Source: Thalassospira alkalitolerans
GTDB taxonomy: Bacteria; Pseudomonadota; Alphaproteobacteria; Rhodospirillales; Thalassospiraceae
Assembly: GCF_002115745.1 (NCBI RefSeq)
Contig: NZ_JFKB01000001.1
Location: 62,001-126,000, forward strand
Length of the DNA stretch: 64,000 bases
Reading direction: 5' to 3'
Position numbers and translations under genes: made by a program. Positions within the stretch are counted from its first letter, which is position 1; each line of letters begins with the position of its first letter. The notes under the pieces are model-generated. The model was not told the origin of the DNA. It did not search any database and saw nothing but the letters and a program-made list of their open reading frames with translations. Positions 18,139-26,822 of the stretch are shown here, piece by piece.

Positions 18139-18375
18139 GGATAATCTCCTATGGTAATCAAACAAAAAGCGCAGAAACAAGTTGCAGGCAACAAATCCGT
18201 CACCGGGGCGCTCATCGCGCTGTATATCCTATGGAACGGACCATTGCCTAGCATATCGGGCCACAGTCAGAAAGCAATGATTTTAGACTTCTGCATTGGC
18301 GATCAAACCTTTGCAGTCCGCCACTTCATTGTCACGCCCCTGCCGCCTTGCAGCTGCCCGGGGCAATATCCCCGA

Positions 18376-19395
18376 TCAGTCAACAAGATCCAAACGACGG
18401 CGCACCTCGTCCATCACCCGGTTGACGGTCAGTTCGCGCAAATCATTCTCGCGGACAATACTGACAGCATTGTCCGTTGTGCCGCGCGGCGCGCTTAGTT
18501 TCGGATCAGATTCGCTCGAAAACAAAACGATTGAGGGCGCCCCGGCAGCCGCAGCAATATGCATCGGCCCCGTATCATTACCGATTGCCAAGACCGAACG
18601 CGCGGCAAGCCCGGCGATATCAAGGAAACCGGTCCGGCCCATCAAATTGCGCGCCTTGGGACACATGCCATCAATCTTGCCCAGAACCTCGGCTTCGTTA
18701 TTTGTTCCGATCAAGACCGGCGTCAGGCGATAGTCGGCCAGCTTTTTGGCCAGCAAGCCAAAGCGTTCCGCCGGCCAACGCTTTGCCGGGCGGTGCGGTG
18801 CGCCCCCCGGACAGATCAACACAAACGGGCTTCGGATACCAAAGCGATCCAGATCAATATCCGCTCCGGCAAGGAATGGCAGCGGCACATTTTCAATCCC
18901 GGCATAGTGTAATTGATCTGCCAAACGATCAATTACATGCAGGCTATCACGATCCGGATTGCTGTGCGGATGTGAACAGCCCCGGGCGATTCCCGACCAT
19001 TCCGGCGCTTTCCCCGGCCAAAACAGGCGATAGTAAAAACCGCTTCGATCCGATGTCTGCAAATCATATATACGGTCAAAATTGCCCTTGCGCAGGAACC
19101 GGCGCAGGGCAAGAACTTCACGTATCTGAAACAGCTTCGGGCGCCGATCAATCGCAATGGCATCAAAATAGCCGCTTGATTTGATCAGATCGACATAGAG
19201 TTTAGTTGTCAGAACCGTAATATGGGCACGAGGATGGGCACCCCGAATGGCGGCAAAGGCCCCCATTGCAAGGATGACATCGCCAAGCGCAGAAAGCTTG
19301 ATAACCAGAATGCGTTCCTGTGTGGCGTCATCAGATGCCACACCCGCAACAATTTCGGCTTCCTGCGCGGTGTTCAAGATCGTCGAACTCGTCAT
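18376..19395 (-). CDS. Glycosyltransferase family 9 (heptosyltransferase-like)
   Basis: 339 residues. After a 27-residue leader comes ILVIKLSALGDVILAMGAF, the GT9 N-terminal motif, and later ICPGGAPHRPAKRWP (donor site) and AIGNDTGPMHIAAAAGAP, the classic heptosyltransferase signature. These cytoplasmic GT-B enzymes add ADP-heptose or related sugars to the lipopolysaccharide core. The exact acceptor is not readable. It starts inside the stop of the upstream family 4 glycosyltransferase (ATGA), forming a two-gene operon. 237 bp separates it from the infC start. Confidence 0.9.
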   Translation of the reverse strand: MTSSTILNTAQEAEIVAGVASDDATQERILVIKLSALGDVILAMGAFAAIRGAHPRAHITVLTTKLYVDLIKSSGYFDAIAIDRRPKLFQIREVLALRRFLRKGNFDRIYDLQTSDRSGFYYRLFWPGKAPEWSGIARGCSHPHSNPDRDSLHVIDRLADQLHYAGIENVPLPFLAGADIDLDRFGIRSPFVLICPGGAPHRPAKRWPAERFGLLAKKLADYRLTPVLIGTNNEAEVLGKIDGMCPKARNLMGRTGFLDIAGLAARSVLAIGNDTGPMHIAAAAGAPSIVLFSSESDPKLSAPRGTTDNAVSIVRENDLRELTVNRVMDEVRRRLDLVD

Positions 19396-20624
19396 GCTGC
19401 GTTCCTGATCGCGCCTTTCAGCGCCTTCTCATATACCGCCAAAGTTTTCTCAGCCATCTGGATCAGGGAATAATTTTCAATCACATGCTTGCGACCCTTC
19501 TGGGCCAATGCCGCACGTTTTTCCGGCGTCAACCGCAAGACCTGTGTCAACGCCACCGACAATTGCCCAACTTCGTTCGGGGTGACAAGCCAACCGGTTT
19601 CACCGGGCAAAACAGTTTCCATGGCCCCACCATGCGCCGTCGAAACCACCGGGCGCCCCATGGCCTGAGCCTCGGATGGAATACGTCCAAAGGCCTCGGG
19701 CTCAATCGATGGACATGCCACAACATCAGCCAGCATATAGGCCGCAGGCATATCTGCACAATGATCGACGATGTGAACGATATCCTCGAGTCCCAGTTTT
19801 TTGGTCAGGTCCAGAACCTCGTCACGATACCCCGTCCTTCCCTGATCGGAACCAACCATCAAACACCGGACATTACGATGCCCAAGCGCCTCAAGCACAG
19901 CCGGCAACGCCTTCACCAGGAAACAATGTCCCTTCCAGCGCGTGATACGTCCCGGCAACATGATGACATATTCCTCGCCACTAAGACGCCACTGATTTGA
20001 CAAGGAAATCAGCCGTTCCTGACTGACATTTTCCGGATTGAACAGATCGGTATTGGTACCGCGCGGCACAATATTAAGACGCTCCGGATCCATCTTGTAA
20101 AACTTGCGGATATGCGCCGCAATGTGATTGGAAATGGCAACCACCTGATCGCCCATGGTCATGATCGCATTATAACGTTTCTTGATCAGGTTATTGTACC
20201 CTGAATAAGTACCATGGAACGTAGTAACCAACGGAATACCGGTTTTGCGCGCGGCAAAATAGGCGCTCCAGGCGGGGGCGCGTGACCGCGCGTGAATGAT
20301 GTCGACACCTTCAGTGCGGATCAATTCTACCAGCGCATCCACATTGCGGCGCATTGTAAAAAGATTCTTAGATTTCAGCGGCAGCGTAATATGACGCGCA
20401 CCAAATCGCTCAAGCTCACGCTCAAGCCGCCCGCCCTGAGATGCAACAAGTGCCACCCCGCCGCCATCAACGATGGCACGTGCGATATCAACCGTTCCAC
20501 GCTCGACACCACCGGTATCAAGTTCGGGCAGAACCTGCAAAATTACCGCCGGGCGATAGTCCGCACCTTGCGTCTGCTGTTCCGAACGATAAACTGACTG
20601 GGTCTTAATTTCTGACGCGCTCAT
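19392..20624 (-). CDS. Glycosyltransferase family 4 (GT-B)
   Basis: 410 residues. The N-terminal domain has LQVLPELDTGGVERGTVDIA with the usual glycine loop. The C-terminal donor domain has VIMLPGRITRWKGH and the EX7E motif in EPEAFGRIPSEAQAMGRPVV. It resembles the lipopolysaccharide-core and exopolysaccharide mannosyl- or glucosyltransferases of alphaproteobacteria. Cotranscription with the GT9 gene points to core-oligosaccharide assembly on the inner membrane face. It is divergent from the hydrolase gene with only 39 bp between starts. Confidence 0.9.
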   Translation of the reverse strand: MSASEIKTQSVYRSEQQTQGADYRPAVILQVLPELDTGGVERGTVDIARAIVDGGGVALVASQGGRLERELERFGARHITLPLKSKNLFTMRRNVDALVELIRTEGVDIIHARSRAPAWSAYFAARKTGIPLVTTFHGTYSGYNNLIKKRYNAIMTMGDQVVAISNHIAAHIRKFYKMDPERLNIVPRGTNTDLFNPENVSQERLISLSNQWRLSGEEYVIMLPGRITRWKGHCFLVKALPAVLEALGHRNVRCLMVGSDQGRTGYRDEVLDLTKKLGLEDIVHIVDHCADMPAAYMLADVVACPSIEPEAFGRIPSEAQAMGRPVVSTAHGGAMETVLPGETGWLVTPNEVGQLSVALTQVLRLTPEKRAALAQKGRKHVIENYSLIQMAEKTLAVYEKALKGAIRNAA

Positions 20625-20663
20625 TCACTTCCAATCACTAACACCCAAGGATACCCTTCCCGG

Positions 20664-21461
20664 ATGACACATGACATGCCGACGCCTCAGTATCTCGACC
20701 GGCCTGACGGATTAAAAATCGCATACCATGCGACTCCCGGCAAGCTGACAGATGTACAAGGCGATCAAAAGCCCGGCATCCTGTTTCTGGGGGGCTTCAT
20801 GTCCGATATGACCGGCACCAAGGCCACCCATCTTGAGGCCCATTGCATTAAGCAGGGGCTGGCTTATACCCGCTTTGACTATACGGGTCACGGACAATCA
20901 GCAGGCGCATTCAAAGACGGCACCATTGGTCAATGGGCACGCGATGCCGTTGCCGTAATTGATGAAATCACAAGCGGCCCGCTAATTTTGGTCGGTTCAT
21001 CAATGGGGGGATGGATCATGTTACTGGCCGCGCTTGCCCGCAAGGACCGTGTCGCCGGGCTGGTTGGTATCGCCGCCGCACCCGATTTCACCGAAGACCT
21101 GATGTGGGCACAGTTCACCGACGCCCAGAAATCCGAAATCGCTGAAAAAGGTGCCTTGATCGAGCCGACAGAATACGGCGACGATCCCTATACAATTACC
21201 CATGCCTTGATTAAGGATGGTCGCAATCAGTTGCTTTTACGCAAACCAATTGACCTTGATTGCCCGATCCGCTTGGTTCAGGGCATGCAGGACCCTGATG
21301 TACCCTGGCAAACCGCCATTCGCCTGACCGATGCATTGGTTTCCAAGGATGTCCGTGTTGACCTGATCAAAACTGGCGACCATCGCCTGTCTGAACCAGA
21401 TCAGCTTGCCGTCATCACAAAACATCTTGATGAGGTCATTGAAAAAGTGACGACCCCGTAA
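20664..21461 (+). CDS. Alpha/beta hydrolase
   Basis: 265 residues. The oxyanion-loop region is ILFLGGFMSDMTGTKA, the nucleophile elbow is LVGSSMGGWIMLLAAL (GxSxG), the acid is likely in VQGMQDPDVPW and the catalytic His in KTGDHRLSEPD. This arrangement matches the BEM46/ABHD10-like cytoplasmic hydrolases (thioesterase or mycophenolic-acid-glucuronide esterase relatives), whose substrate is unknown here. A gene of this kind beside glycosyltransferases is common and may not reflect shared function. Confidence 0.88.
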   Translation: MTHDMPTPQYLDRPDGLKIAYHATPGKLTDVQGDQKPGILFLGGFMSDMTGTKATHLEAHCIKQGLAYTRFDYTGHGQSAGAFKDGTIGQWARDAVAVIDEITSGPLILVGSSMGGWIMLLAALARKDRVAGLVGIAAAPDFTEDLMWAQFTDAQKSEIAEKGALIEPTEYGDDPYTITHALIKDGRNQLLLRKPIDLDCPIRLVQGMQDPDVPWQTAIRLTDALVSKDVRVDLIKTGDHRLSEPDQLAVITKHLDEVIEKVTTP

Positions 21462-21495
21462 CCAGCGACCGGACCGTCACACGTCATTTTGATCA

Positions 21496-21846
21496 TCAGG
21501 CCAAAACGATTTTTTCATTGTCGATCTTTACCGCAACCGGCGCCAGTGCATCACCTGCACAGGGGCCGGAAATGCAATGGCCGTCTTCAACCCGAAAACG
21601 CGCGCCATGCGTTGAACAGATGATATCATGACCCAGATTACTGATAAATTCATCAGGCTCAAGGTCAAGCGGCACACCGATATGCGGGCAACTGTTAACG
21701 TAACCAAAGACCCCCGCACCATCACGCACAATGAATATGCCCATCCTATCCGCACCATCGCCAAGCGAAATTCCCTTGGCACCGGTCGCATCAAGATCCG
21801 CCACATCACAAAGCACCGTTCCGGATGGCGGAAGCCCCGCCATCAT
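21496..21846 (-). CDS. Small Rieske [2Fe-2S] protein
   Basis: 116 residues from ATG 21846, whose ATGA overlaps the EVE gene stop; a longer frame to 21882 lies inside that gene and is unlikely. The cluster ligands are CPHIG and CSTHGARF (Cys-x-His ... Cys-x2-His). The size and fold match the nitrite-reductase-small-subunit or bipartite-ferredoxin Rieske group. No oxygenase or reductase component is adjacent, so its electron partner is unknown. It is the last gene of the leftward tsaD-gpsA-YciI-EVE run. Confidence 0.88.
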   Translation of the reverse strand: MMAGLPPSGTVLCDVADLDATGAKGISLGDGADRMGIFIVRDGAGVFGYVNSCPHIGVPLDLEPDEFISNLGHDIICSTHGARFRVEDGHCISGPCAGDALAPVAVKIDNEKIVLA

Positions 21847-22256
21847 GGCGATACCCTGCCCATCTGGCAAATAGCCGCCCATGACGATGCATCAATCGGC
21901 ATGACCGAAAGACGTGATTGCCGAAGCAATGCCAGATCGGCAAAACGTGGATCGGCCTTAATATCGGCAAGGGTCACCGGGCTTGGCAACGGTTTGACGG
22001 TTTTGAAATCAACCTGAACGAATTTGCCGCTGGCATCGGTTGGATCGGGATAGGCTTCGCGCACAACCTCGACAATGCCGACGATCCGTTTTTCATTCAC
22101 CGAATGGTAAAAGAACGCCTGATCGCCAATCTGCATTGTCCGCAAATTCTTTGCCGCCTGATGGCTGCGAACCCCATCCCAACCTTCAACACCCTTCCTG
22201 ACCTGATCGTCCCACGACCAGCTTCCCGGTTCGGTTTTGATCAGCCAGAATGCCAT
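21843..22256 (-). CDS. EVE-domain protein
   Basis: 137 residues. The EVE (PUA-like) fold is shown by MAFWLIKTEPGSWSWDDQV, WDGVRSHQAAKNLRTM, IGDQAFFYHS and GIVEVVREAYPDPT. EVE domains bind modified bases in DNA or RNA; the stand-alone bacterial form is related to human thymocyte nuclear protein 1 and its ligand is not firmly known. It follows the YciI gene by three bases and overlaps the Rieske gene, a neighbourhood that recurs in alphaproteobacteria. Confidence 0.92.
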   Translation of the reverse strand: MAFWLIKTEPGSWSWDDQVRKGVEGWDGVRSHQAAKNLRTMQIGDQAFFYHSVNEKRIVGIVEVVREAYPDPTDASGKFVQVDFKTVKPLPSPVTLADIKADPRFADLALLRQSRLSVMPIDASSWAAICQMGRVSP

Positions 22257-22259
22257 GGA

Positions 22260-22538
22260 TCAGAATACCTTTTTAAACGGACGAACGATGACAGACTCGA
22301 ACAGCCCCGCCTTGCCATAAGGATCATTGGCGGCAAATTTTTCGGCGTCGGCCTGCGTATCAAACTCGATAATGAAAACCGAGCCATTCATCCCTTCGAG
22401 GTCAGGATCAAGGGTCGGACCCGCCGCAACAATCTTGTCGGCGAAACCATCCTTGATATAGGCCAGATGCGCATCGCGATTGGCCTTACGCACGTGAAGG
22501 TGACCGGGTTTATCGACACAACGAATATAGAAATGCAT
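22260..22538 (-). CDS. YciI-family protein
   Basis: 92 residues from ATG 22538, which has AGGAAA upstream; a frame to 22556 is less well placed. MHFYIRCVDKPGHLHVRKAN with RDAHLAYI and a C-terminal DPYGKAGLFESVIVRPFKK is the YCII-related fold, a dimeric ferredoxin-like barrel. The conserved His-Asp pair (RDAH) is present. Function in most members is unknown. It sits between gpsA and the EVE gene. Confidence 0.9.
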   Translation of the reverse strand: MHFYIRCVDKPGHLHVRKANRDAHLAYIKDGFADKIVAAGPTLDPDLEGMNGSVFIIEFDTQADAEKFAANDPYGKAGLFESVIVRPFKKVF

Positions 22539-22641
22539 GGAAACGTTTCCTGTCAAAAATTGGCTTCAATGCCGCTAAATTGACAGAACCGTCGCAAAGG
22601 CTCAAGCCGAACCATGTCATCATAGCGCGGAAGTGACCGGA

Positions 22642-23649
22642 TTATGCGCCGGTTTCAAGTTCATCACGGAACGGGCGCTGCAAAAGTGCATCAATCGTAC
22701 TGCGCAAATCCGCACCATGATTGGCAACCTGATCGACCGCACGGCAAATCGGCATCTCGATCCCGTATTTAACCGCCACCGCCGTGATCGAGGCCGCCGT
22801 ATGGACCCCTTCGGTTACCGAACGACGTTCGGCAAGGATATCCCCGGCTTTGCGCCCCTGGCCAAGGGCAACACCGAAGGTGTAATTCCGCGACAGTGAC
22901 CCGGTACAGGTCAGGGTCAAATCGCCAAGACCGGCCAAGCCCATCATGGTTTCAATCCGCCCGCCCATCGCAACCGCCAAACGCGACATTTCTGCAAGTC
23001 CGCGGGTAATCAGAGCCGCACGTGCATTATCGCCAAGCGCAAGCCCGGCAACCACGCCACTTGCAATGGCCAACACGTTCTTGATCGCCCCCGCCACCTC
23101 AACACCGGCAACATCGGTACTGAAATAAGGCCGGAATGCTGGTGTACCGATCAATTCGACCAAATCACGGCCAAGATCACGATCCGAACAGGCCAGCGTA
23201 ATCGCAGCAGGCAAACCTTTGGCAACTTCCTGGGCAAATGTCGGGCCGGACAAAACCGCCACCGGAACATCGCCAAGCGTTTCGGCAACAACCTGGGCCA
23301 TCAGGGCACCGGTATTTTTTTCGATCCCTTTTGCACAGATAATGGCTGGCAGGGTTTCGGGCCAATGCGGCGCAAGCTTGATCAGTGTTGCGCGCAAATG
23401 CTGTGCCGGTGTTACCAAAAGAACCGCATCCGAATCGCGGATGCCATCAATGGCAGTGGTCGCCCGTAATGCTTCGGGAAGTTTAATACCGGGCAGATAA
23501 AGATCGTTTTCACCGTCGGCATTGATGCGACCCGCCAATGCATTGTCGCGCAAGACAAGTTCAACATCGGCACCGGCACGCACAGCCTGAATGGCCAGTG
23601 CGGTTCCCCATGCCCCTCCACCAACAACTGTAATACGCTTGCCCGACAT
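22642..23649 (-). CDS. gpsA: Glycerol-3-phosphate dehydrogenase [NAD(P)+]
   Basis: 335 residues. The Rossmann loop is ITVVGGGAWGTALAIQAVR, the catalytic Lys is in GAIKNVLAIASGVVAG, and LAGLGDLTLTCTGSLSRNYT is the conserved substrate-site segment. It reduces dihydroxyacetone phosphate to sn-glycerol 3-phosphate for phospholipid synthesis in the cytoplasm. ATG 23649 has GGAAG just upstream. It follows tsaD by 54 bp on the same strand, the usual order in this class of bacteria. Confidence 0.97.
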   Translation of the reverse strand: MSGKRITVVGGGAWGTALAIQAVRAGADVELVLRDNALAGRINADGENDLYLPGIKLPEALRATTAIDGIRDSDAVLLVTPAQHLRATLIKLAPHWPETLPAIICAKGIEKNTGALMAQVVAETLGDVPVAVLSGPTFAQEVAKGLPAAITLACSDRDLGRDLVELIGTPAFRPYFSTDVAGVEVAGAIKNVLAIASGVVAGLALGDNARAALITRGLAEMSRLAVAMGGRIETMMGLAGLGDLTLTCTGSLSRNYTFGVALGQGRKAGDILAERRSVTEGVHTAASITAVAVKYGIEMPICRAVDQVANHGADLRSTIDALLQRPFRDELETGA

Positions 23650-23703
23650 GTTTCTTCCCGATCCCGATGATAGTTTACGTGTAACTCTGTGGTGATGCGT
23701 CGA

Positions 23704-24762
23704 TCAGGCCTTCACACCGGCCCCCGGGCGTTTTGGTGCCTCGGGGTCAAGCGGCCAGCGCGGACGCGGCTTGAAATCCAGTCCATCATGTTGCCCCAGG
23801 CGAAACCGTTCAAGTCCGGCCCAGGCAATCATCGCGGCATTATCGGTACAAAGTTCCAAGGGGGGCGCCACCAAAGTCATGCCCGCCTGATCGGTCAATT
23901 CACTTAACCGGGCCCGCAAATATTTATTCGCGGCAACGCCACCAGCCAAAACCAATGTTTTACCCGTCGGGTAATCGCGCATGAAATCAAAAATCGCATT
24001 GCGCGTACGATCAATCAGGGTTTCCCCCACAGCCCGCTGGAAAGATGCAGCCAGATCGGCTTTGACTTCAGGGGTCTGCTGTTCGACTGGAAATCCGTCA
24101 AGATAGACCCGAACGGCGGTCTTAAGACCGGAAAACGAAAAATCACAGCCCGGACGCCCGCGCAACGGCCGCGGCAAACTAAACCGGTTGGGATCACCGG
24201 TCTCGGCAACTTTTTCCAGCGCCGGACCACCGGGATATCCAAGGCCCATCATTTTGGCGGTCTTGTCAAACGCCTCGCCAACCGCATCGTCAATCGTCGT
24301 GCCAATCCGCTTGTATAGACCGACACCTTCGACGATCAGAACCTGACAATGCCCTCCCGATACCAGCAACAGCAAATAGGGAAAGGCCACATCATCGGTG
24401 AGCCGCACGGTAAGCGCATGACCTTCAAGATGATTAACCGCCAGAAACGGCTTTTGCGCGGCAAAGGCAATCGCCTTGGCGGTCATGGCCCCAACCATAA
24501 CACCACCGATAAGGCCCGGCCCACCAGTACAGGCGACCGCATCAAGATCGGCAAAATCAACACCGGCATCGTCCATCGCCTCGGCCACCAGACGATCAAG
24601 ATGTTCCAGATGTGCGCGTGCGGCAATTTCCGGCACGACCCCGCCATAGGGGCGATGATCGTCAAGCTGCGACAAGACCCTGTTTGACAGGATTTCGCGC
24701 TTGTCATTAACAACAGCCGCGGCTGTTTCATCACAGCTTGTTTCGATACCCAATACGATCAT
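23704..24762 (-). CDS. tsaD: tRNA N6-adenosine threonylcarbamoyltransferase TsaD
   Basis: 352 residues from ATG 24762, giving [18 protein letters not shown], the normal family start; ATG 24792 or a start at 24825 would add residues. Metal ligands are in RAHLEHL and [12 protein letters not shown], the nucleotide site includes [17 protein letters not shown], and [17 protein letters not shown] is the C-terminal ASKHA motif. It transfers the threonylcarbamoyl group to A37 of tRNA with TsaB and TsaE (tsaE is at 3473-3949). First gene of the leftward tsaD-gpsA-YciI-EVE-Rieske block, divergent from hemC. Confidence 0.97.
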   Translation of the reverse strand: MIVLGIETSCDETAAAVVNDKREILSNRVLSQLDDHRPYGGVVPEIAARAHLEHLDRLVAEAMDDAGVDFADLDAVACTGGPGLIGGVMVGAMTAKAIAFAAQKPFLAVNHLEGHALTVRLTDDVAFPYLLLLVSGGHCQVLIVEGVGLYKRIGTTIDDAVGEAFDKTAKMMGLGYPGGPALEKVAETGDPNRFSLPRPLRGRPGCDFSFSGLKTAVRVYLDGFPVEQQTPEVKADLAASFQRAVGETLIDRTRNAIFDFMRDYPTGKTLVLAGGVAANKYLRARLSELTDQAGMTLVAPPLELCTDNAAMIAWAGLERFRLGQHDGLDFKPRPRWPLDPEAPKRPGAGVKA

Positions 24763-25049
24763 GTCATGTGGACCCGCAATGTGTCGCGCCATATTGACGC
24801 GCCCCGATTGACAATAGTTTGACAATAATTCTGGCAGTGATGTAGCTCAAACTGCGCAAGCTTTCCACCCCGGGCCTGCGCATTGGCCCCATGCAGGAAA
24901 GACGTTAGGACGAAAAGACTACCACATAAGTCAATGAAGCCCGGACATTCGCCGTTATAATCCGACACCAATCGGGCTTGGTCGGCACAGATTGCAACCT
25001 ACGCTACCACCCTTGTTTTCAACTACTTTTATCACTACAACTCGGCGAC

Positions 25050-26003
25050 ATGACAAACATATCTGAACCCGCAAAACTTCGCATCGGCACCCGTGGCTCC
25101 CCCTTGGCTTTGGCCCAGGCACATGAAGTCCGTGACAAACTTGCCAAAGCCCATCCGGAATTCGCCGCCGAAGGCGCGATTACCATTACGGTGATCTCCA
25201 CCACCGGCGATCAAATTCTTGATCGGGCGCTATCGGAAATCGGTGGCAAAGGATTGTTCACCAAAGAAATCGACGATGCCCTTTTGGGCAACGAGGTTGA
25301 TCTTGCCGTTCACAGCATGAAAGACGTCCCAACCGTGCTGCCCGATGGCATGATTTTGCCAACGATCCTGCCGCGCGAAGATGTCCGCGATGCGTTTATC
25401 TCGCTTAAATACAAAAGCTTTGCCGAAATGCCCGCCGGATCGGTGATCGGGTCGGCGTCACTTCGCCGTCAGTCGATAATCCTGAACAAATACCCCGACC
25501 TTAAGGTCATTACCTTCCGTGGTAATGTTCAGACCCGCCTGCGCAAGCTTGAAGAAGGCTTGGTTGATGCCACCCTTTTGGCAATGGCCGGGCTGAACCG
25601 TCTGGGCCGCCCGGATGTTGCAACCGCCGCGATTGCCGAAGACGATATGTTGCCTGCCGTGGCTCAGGGTGCGATCGGCATCACCATCCGCGAAAATGAT
25701 GCCAAAACCCGTAACTTGCTTGATATTTTGCATTGTCCGACCTCGGCCATTCGTGTTTGCGCCGAACGGGCCGCCCTTAGGGCGCTGGATGGATCATGCC
25801 GCACACCGATTGCCGCGCTTGCAGAATACCTGCCGGATGGCAAAATGCGCCTGCGGGTGTCCATTATCCGCCCGGATGGCAGCGAACGGCTTGATACCGA
25901 ACGTCTGATTGACGATCCGGACATGACCAATGCGACCAATGCCGGAACCGATGCCGGGAACGAGCTTAAAACACGTGGCGGACCCGACTTTATTTCGGCC
26001 TGA
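25050..26003 (+). CDS. hemC: Hydroxymethylbilane synthase (porphobilinogen deaminase)
   Basis: 317 residues from ATG 25050; an upstream frame to 24978 lies in the divergent promoter region. KLRIGTRGSPLALAQAHEV is the family start, AVHSMKDVPT holds catalytic residues, and the dipyrromethane cofactor cysteine is in LDGSCRTPIAALAEY. It polymerises four porphobilinogens into hydroxymethylbilane. It is followed 41 bases later by hemD and then Mic60 and hemY, the alphaproteobacterial haem block. Confidence 0.97.
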   Translation: MTNISEPAKLRIGTRGSPLALAQAHEVRDKLAKAHPEFAAEGAITITVISTTGDQILDRALSEIGGKGLFTKEIDDALLGNEVDLAVHSMKDVPTVLPDGMILPTILPREDVRDAFISLKYKSFAEMPAGSVIGSASLRRQSIILNKYPDLKVITFRGNVQTRLRKLEEGLVDATLLAMAGLNRLGRPDVATAAIAEDDMLPAVAQGAIGITIRENDAKTRNLLDILHCPTSAIRVCAERAALRALDGSCRTPIAALAEYLPDGKMRLRVSIIRPDGSERLDTERLIDDPDMTNATNAGTDAGNELKTRGGPDFISA

Positions 26004-26044
26004 GAACCCGCTGACCACACAAAGAGGCGTCAAACAGGGACAAT

Positions 26045-26767
26045 ATGGGACAATTGATCCTTAACACCCGACCAGAAACCGACTCGCAGGAACTTGAAAC
26101 CACGTTATTGGCGCGTGGGTATCGCTTGCTGTCGGCACCGATGTTACAGATTGCATTCCCCCCCTGTCCTGACGGACTTGATCTTGCCGGCGTACAGGCC
26201 TTGATCTTTACCTCGGCCAACGGGGTGCGGGCCTTTGTCCATCACAGCCATGATCGCAATTTTCCAGTTTTATGCGTGGGCGATTCTACCGCTCGGATGG
26301 CAAAACAGGTCGGTTTCACCGAAATCTACAGTGCGAATGGCGATATTCATGATCTTGCACATCTGATTGACGTCCAAATTGATCCCTTGAACGGGGCTCT
26401 GTTCCATCCGGCGGCCCGCAAGGTTGCCGGGGATTTGGCAACGCTTTTAAAGGATCGCAATTTCGATATTCGACGTCAAACCGTCTATGATGCAATCCCG
26501 GTCGATGACCTGCCCGATGATGTAATCAATGCAATTTCCGCACATCACATTGATGCCGTTTTATTTTTCTCTCCCCGAACTGCAGAAAGCTTTGTTAAAC
26601 TGATCAAACGATACAAGCTGGAGCACGATCTGCTCGGCACACGTGCAATTTGTCTGAGCATGGCAGTGCAAGATCGCATTGGCGTTCTTACATGGCATAA
26701 GACAATGCTCGCAAAACGTCCGACACAGGAATACCTTCTTTCTGCACTAGACACCGCATTTGCCTGA
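26045..26767 (+). CDS. hemD: Uroporphyrinogen-III synthase
   Basis: 240 residues. The family is poorly conserved, but LILNTRPETDSQELETTLLA at the start, LIFTSANGVRAF near residue 60 and VLFFSPRTAESFVKLI near residue 175 are its recognisable anchor segments. It closes and isomerises hydroxymethylbilane to uroporphyrinogen III. The position right after hemC makes the call secure. Confidence 0.92.
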   Translation: MGQLILNTRPETDSQELETTLLARGYRLLSAPMLQIAFPPCPDGLDLAGVQALIFTSANGVRAFVHHSHDRNFPVLCVGDSTARMAKQVGFTEIYSANGDIHDLAHLIDVQIDPLNGALFHPAARKVAGDLATLLKDRNFDIRRQTVYDAIPVDDLPDDVINAISAHHIDAVLFFSPRTAESFVKLIKRYKLEHDLLGTRAICLSMAVQDRIGVLTWHKTMLAKRPTQEYLLSALDTAFA

Positions 26768-26822
26768 CTTTTCAGCATCCAGGTAGTGTCCCGGAACAAC
26801 CGCAAACTGCAATGGTCCGACC

